Assembly: GCA_019058425.1 (NCBI GenBank)
Contig: JAHPYZ010000032.1
Coordinates: 1 to 37,260, forward strand
Direction of reading: 5' to 3'
Length of the DNA stretch: 37,260 nt
Source: Promethearchaeota archaeon
Lineage (GTDB): Archaea > Asgardarchaeota > Lokiarchaeia > Sigyniarchaeales > SOKP01
Positions 33,590-37,260 of the stretch are shown here, piece after piece. How positions within the stretch are numbered: the first letter of the stretch is position 1; each line of letters begins with the position of its first letter. Under the pieces are notes generated by a model, which was not told where the DNA came from, did not search any database, and saw only the letters and a list, made by a program, of their open reading frames with translations. A program made the position numbers and the translations under genes.

Positions 33590-33780
33590 TCTATATCTAA
33601 TATAATGTAAAAATATTAAAAAATTTATATAGGATTAGTAAATTAAGTGAAAAATATCTCAATTATACATTTATAAAAAAGTAATTTTGAAATGCAAAAC
33701 ATTTATTTTTGTATAAATTTATATAAAAATTTATATGAAATCATTTTTATTAAAATATAAAAAATTATCAAGAGTATATT

Positions 33781-34308
33781 ATGTCACCTAAAGAAATTAC
33801 AAAAGTGGATATTACTGAGGAAGTTTTTAAAGAACCAATAGAAGTAATTAATCAATTATCCTCGCACTTAGGTCTAAAATACACTAAAGTAATACAGACT
33901 TATGTTATGGAAGATCGAAGATTAAACTTAACATTAGAAGATAAGGGTTCCAGTTATTTCAAAGGTAAAGTAGTCTGGATAGGTAATAAGAAGGATGATA
34001 CAGAGGGCTCGATATTTTGTGTTGATACTAGAGATGAAATAAAACAAATTAATCCCACTGCAGAAAACACAGAAAATGTTACATTAGATATTAAAAAAGA
34101 ATTAATTAAAGTATCTACTGCATCCAAAACCAAATGTTCTGTATGTGGTAAAAATATAGAGATTTTTGATGAAGTTACTGGCTGTCCTATTTGTGAAGCA
34201 AAAGCTCATAGAGATCATTTAGCAGATTGGGTTAGGATGAAACATACTTGTCCTGTTTGTAAGAAGTCTTTAAACGTTTCGAGTACCGGAGTTATATTTA
34301 TGGATTAA
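33781..34308 (+). CDS. RING-like zinc-finger protein
   Basis: A 175-residue protein with a C-terminal cross-brace-like zinc domain: Cys119, Cys122, Cys135, Cys138, His143, His146, Cys157, Cys160. The segment AHRDHLADWVRMKHTCPVCK resembles RING-H2 fingers, including the conserved Trp between the His ligands and CPxC. The first 110 residues form an unknown alpha-beta domain (VNKD-type motifs absent). RING domains in eukaryotes act as ubiquitin E3 ligases, and small RING proteins occur with ubiquitin-like systems in some archaea. No ubiquitin, E1 or E2 gene lies in this window, so an E3 role is only a hypothesis. Confidence 0.7.
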   Translation: MSPKEITKVDITEEVFKEPIEVINQLSSHLGLKYTKVIQTYVMEDRRLNLTLEDKGSSYFKGKVVWIGNKKDDTEGSIFCVDTRDEIKQINPTAENTENVTLDIKKELIKVSTASKTKCSVCGKNIEIFDEVTGCPICEAKAHRDHLADWVRMKHTCPVCKKSLNVSSTGVIFMD

Positions 34309-34318
34309 TTCGATCCTC

Positions 34319-35056
34319 CTAATAAAAACTTTTTAATTTTTCAATATCGATTGTACCATCATATAAAGCGGTTGCAATAAGTATACCCGCGAAATTCTGT
34401 TCTTTATAATCTAAAATATCGCTATAATTTTTTATTCCTCCTCCAACAAAAACATTTCCTGAAAAATTGTGTAAAATATCTAAGTAGAGGGGGGGGATTC
34501 CTCCCGTTTTTTGTCCTACTCTTAATAGGTCTAAGAGAATAATATTCATAATACCTATAGATTCAATTGATTTTACAAGCCTTAAAGGATCTTGAACTCT
34601 AATATCTTTAGCATTTGATAAGATCTGTCCATTAAACATATCAATACTGACAATTATTTTGAACTGATCCAAGATCTGGAGACACTTATCAATCACTTTA
34701 ATGCTTTTAAGAGTTTCTAATCCTAAAATTAGATTTTTTATTCTAAATTTTGAGAAATTAAGAATATCTTTTTGATTGACTATTCCAGGATCCAGCATTA
34801 TATCTATATCAGGAATAGCCAATATTTCTCTTAAAACTTCAAAATTTGGGCTTTTATTTAAAATGGAATCTAAATCTGCAATATAAAATTCATTAAAGCC
34901 TAGTTTCCGTTTAATGAGTTGAATAATTTCTATTGGATCAGATGATTGGAATAGATATGATTTTAAAGGTTTATACTTTTCTCTTTCCCCCTTTTTGGCA
35001 TGAACTGCTTTGGAATTCAAAATATCTATTACTGGTATAATTTTAAAATATGTCAT
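34319..35056 (-). CDS. HisA-related TIM-barrel protein (COG1411-like)
   Basis: A 245-residue half-barrel-repeat TIM-barrel protein related to HisA. The N-terminal catalytic Asp region reads IIPVIDILNSKAVHAKKGE, then EKYKPLKS and SSDPIEIIQLI and YIADLDSI, a pattern closer to the HisA-like COG1411 group than to true HisA. The second Asp is in VSIDMFNGQIL, and the phosphate loops are VGGGIKN and ILIATALYDG. COG1411 members occur near C1-carrier cofactor genes in methanogens and methylotrophs, as recalled from the literature, and mfnB is 0.7 kb away here. No other histidine gene is present in the window. It is convergent with the RING-like gene. Confidence 0.8.
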   Translation of the reverse strand: MTYFKIIPVIDILNSKAVHAKKGEREKYKPLKSYLFQSSDPIEIIQLIKRKLGFNEFYIADLDSILNKSPNFEVLREILAIPDIDIMLDPGIVNQKDILNFSKFRIKNLILGLETLKSIKVIDKCLQILDQFKIIVSIDMFNGQILSNAKDIRVQDPLRLVKSIESIGIMNIILLDLLRVGQKTGGIPPLYLDILHNFSGNVFVGGGIKNYSDILDYKEQNFAGILIATALYDGTIDIEKLKSFY

Positions 35057-35270
35057 TTACATCCTATACTAAAATTTGTTGAAAAATTGGATAAAAGTTG
35101 AAGTTTAGCTTTCTTATTGTGATTATCTCTGGTAGAATAGCTTTGAAAAATTACCTTTATTTAATACTCTTTAATTTTAAAAGAATTACTTTTTTTAATT
35201 ACAATTAAATAATTTTTTTTTTAAATAATCCCTTCTAAAATATTTTTAAAACGTAAGGAATTTTATTGTG

Positions 35271-36992
35271 ATGGAAATGAAAACTGAGGTTTATGTAAAT
35301 AAAATTATAGAGGACACTGGTTTAACAAGAAAGGAAATCCAGAATTTAATTGAGGAAAAAAAAAATGAACTAAAGGGGTTGATTTCTGATGAAGGTGCTT
35401 TATTTATCATAGCTAAAGAGTTAGGAGTTGACATAAGAAATGAAAATAAAGATCTTTTAAAAGATATTGAAATTAATATTTCTGATATTACTCAAAATAT
35501 GAAAAACATAACTTTGTTCGGTCGAATCAAGGAGATCTATAATGTTAATAGTTTTAGTAAAAATGATGGGAGTAAAGGTTTTGTAGGCTCTTTTTTACTA
35601 CATGATACAACAGGTGATGCTCGAATTGTAATCTGGGATGACCAAGTAAAGGTTTTTAATGAATCTAATTTTGAAAAAAATGAGCTTATCAAAATAATTA
35701 ATGGAAACGCAAAGCAAGGTAAATATGGAGGTATTGAAATCCATGTAGGAAGTTATGGAAAAGTAATATTATCTCCCGAAGATGTTGATTACAATAAATA
35801 TCCTAAAATCACGTTTAAAGCAATTGATATAAAAGATATTAATTTAAATCTTAGATCTTTATCCGTAGAAGGAAAGGTGACACAATTATCACCAGTAAGG
35901 GAATTTACTAGGAAAAATGGTGAATTTGGCAAAGTGAGGTCTTTATCCTTATCAGATACCACAGGATCAGTAAAAATCACATTTTGGAATGAAGACGCTG
36001 AAATTTTGAATGACGTGGAGACTGGTGATGTTCTATTAATTACAAATGTAAATCCTCGGTTAAGCAACTTGGATTCTAATACTATTGATTTAAATGCAAA
36101 TCGAAACACAACTGTTACAAAAGAAAATAAAGATCTTGATATAACAGGAAAATTAATAAGTAATATAAAAGCTCTTCAGAGTAGTAAAGGAATGGTTTCA
36201 TTTAAGGGTATTATCACTTCAGTAGATAATCTTAAAACAATAACACTAAAATCAGGTGAAAGTGTCTCTTTATTAGGTTTTATTGTAAGTGATGATACTG
36301 ATGGTATTAGAGTTACTTTATGGCGTGAAAAAGCTGATAAATATTCAAAACTGTTAAATGTGGGACAAGGATTATCGTTAAATGAGGTTTTAGTCAAGTA
36401 TAGTAATTTTTCTAAAAGAAATGAAATCTCATTAATTGTAGAGTCAAAACTAGAACTAATAGATCTAGAAATTAAGAATCTTAAAAGTATTGATTTAGAT
36501 AGAAAAGAAAGAGGGGCTAATTTTTCTGGTGACTATACAAAAATCGATATGATTAAAGCTCCTGGGACAATAGAATTAAAAGGATTCATTGCCAAAGATT
36601 TAAACAATATTATCATCTATGAAGCCTGTAAAAACTGTTTTAAAAAAATTGAAAATTGTACTTGTGGAAAAGGAGATGATACTGAATTTCGAATGATCAC
36701 TAATCTAATTATTGATGATGGATCAGGGACAATAAGAACTGCATTTATTGGAGATCAAGCAGAGAACCTATTGGGTATTGAGACAAATAAAATTGTGCAA
36801 TTAAAAGAAACACCCGAATTTGAGAAATTTCTAGAGAAAAAATCCTCTGAATTTCTTGGTAAAGATATAATCATAAAAGGAAGAGCCAAATTCAGTGACT
36901 ATTCTAATCAATACGAGATCTCTGTCTACGATTTCAAAGATTTCAATATTGATGAAGAATTAGATAGAGCAATGAAAAAGATTGAAAGTTAA
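35271..36992 (+). CDS. Replication protein A large subunit (RPA1-like)
   Basis: A 573-residue ssDNA-binding protein from ATG 35271 (GTG 35268 would add one residue; TAAGGA lies upstream). The N-terminal helical domain contains LISDEGALFIIAKELGV, typical of archaeal RPA. Three OB folds follow (about 70-160, 180-280, 295-385), each with a strand ending DTTGxxRIxxWxx-like (HDTTGDARIVIWD, SDTTGSVKITFWN, SDDTDGIRVTLWR). A fourth OB unit holds a zinc finger, CKNCFKKIENCTCGKGD (near 450), and DDGSGTIRTAFIGDQAE. It binds ssDNA in replication and repair. The RPA32-like protein at 11777-12523 is a likely partner. Confidence 0.93.
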   Translation: MEMKTEVYVNKIIEDTGLTRKEIQNLIEEKKNELKGLISDEGALFIIAKELGVDIRNENKDLLKDIEINISDITQNMKNITLFGRIKEIYNVNSFSKNDGSKGFVGSFLLHDTTGDARIVIWDDQVKVFNESNFEKNELIKIINGNAKQGKYGGIEIHVGSYGKVILSPEDVDYNKYPKITFKAIDIKDINLNLRSLSVEGKVTQLSPVREFTRKNGEFGKVRSLSLSDTTGSVKITFWNEDAEILNDVETGDVLLITNVNPRLSNLDSNTIDLNANRNTTVTKENKDLDITGKLISNIKALQSSKGMVSFKGIITSVDNLKTITLKSGESVSLLGFIVSDDTDGIRVTLWREKADKYSKLLNVGQGLSLNEVLVKYSNFSKRNEISLIVESKLELIDLEIKNLKSIDLDRKERGANFSGDYTKIDMIKAPGTIELKGFIAKDLNNIIIYEACKNCFKKIENCTCGKGDDTEFRMITNLIIDDGSGTIRTAFIGDQAENLLGIETNKIVQLKETPEFEKFLEKKSSEFLGKDIIIKGRAKFSDYSNQYEISVYDFKDFNIDEELDRAMKKIES

Positions 36993-37068
36993 TAAAAGTT
37001 TTAATATATCTTATTTTTAATTAAATATCTTTAAAAGTGCTGTCGCGTTAAAATGCTTGAACATTAAA

Positions 37069-37260
37069 ATGGGGAAAATAGATATAATTGGATTAGGAGA
37101 AGTTGTAGTTGACTGGGTAACTGAAATTCCTCATTTTCCTGAGCCTGATGAAAAAATATATGCTATTACAGAAAATTATTTCTCAGGCGGGGTAACAGCC
37201 AATTTCTTAGTCGCCACAGCACGTCTTGGGGTTTCTTGTGGATTTATTGGTGCTGTCGGA
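37069..37260 (+). CDS. PfkB/ribokinase-family carbohydrate kinase, N-terminal part
   Basis: The first 64 codons are in the window and the gene runs off the end. The start GKIDIIGLGEVVVDWVTEIP is the first strand of the ribokinase fold, and the PfkB signature region FSGGVTANFLVATARLG follows, with GxIGAVG at the edge. The substrate, sugar or nucleoside, cannot be judged without the C-terminal half. ATG 37069 is chosen because the upstream ATG at 37053 meets a stop after four codons. It lies 76 nt downstream of the RPA gene on the same strand. Confidence 0.88.
   Translation, partial: MGKIDIIGLGEVVVDWVTEIPHFPEPDEKIYAITENYFSGGVTANFLVATARLGVSCGFIGAVG

Overview
The window is chromosomal DNA from an AT-rich archaeon, most likely an Asgard archaeon of the Lokiarchaeia type. 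Archaeal markers are TFB, RpoP, aIF2-beta, an eRF1-type release factor, NMD3, RIO1, an RPA large subunit, the archaeal CoA enzymes (phosphopantothenate synthetase, pantoate kinase), MfnB and intron-containing tRNAs with bulge-helix-bulge (BHB) splice sites. The Asgard assignment rests on a lone 23S rRNA gene with no 16S beside it, apparent 23S expansion segments, very low G+C and eukaryote-like extras (RING-like, PAC3-like and roadblock-like proteins). It is an inference; no database was consulted.

Layout. 1 to about 2095: 5' two thirds of a 23S rRNA gene on the minus strand. 2095-2750: leader and structured non-coding DNA. 2750-6086: DUF72 protein, ketopantoate reductase, RimI-type acetyltransferase, phosphopantothenate synthetase. 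6181-11294: aRF1 and a Get3/ArsA ATPase on plus, facing a site-2 protease and an Ncs6/TtuA tRNA thiolase on minus. 11485-11630: initiator tRNA-Met with two introns. 11777-15712: an RPA32-like protein, then a tight run aIF2-beta, DUF424, NMD3, RIO1, Pno1-like KH protein. 15713-20929: unknown protein, FtsZ, a fold-III PLP protein, a GT4 glycosyltransferase, a SWIM protein and a YkgJ-type cysteine-cluster protein. 21057-25436: accessory-looking locus with two tandem 37-codon peptide genes facing a very AT-rich large gene split by one in-frame stop. 25682-31806: PAC2 protein, RpoP, TFB, zinc-finger protein, roadblock-like protein and companion, PAC3-like protein, tRNA-Leu(CAA) with two introns, two small zinc-ribbon membrane proteins, UMP kinase. 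31875-37260: pantoate kinase, MfnB, RING-like protein, HisA-like protein, RPA large subunit and the start of a PfkB-family kinase.

How the genes work together. Most are housekeeping: translation initiation, termination and ribosome assembly; transcription initiation; ssDNA binding; division. Three CoA-biosynthesis enzymes (ketopantoate reductase, phosphopantothenate synthetase, pantoate kinase) are present but scattered. MfnB and the HisA-like protein point to C1-carrier cofactor biosynthesis. PAC2 and the PAC3-like protein may both serve proteasome assembly.

Most worth a second look: the tandem peptide genes with possible secreted decapeptide ends next to the split large gene; the tRNA-Leu whose whole anticodon lies on a 5-nt exon; the initiator tRNA with a T-loop intron; and the PAC3-like and RING-like proteins.
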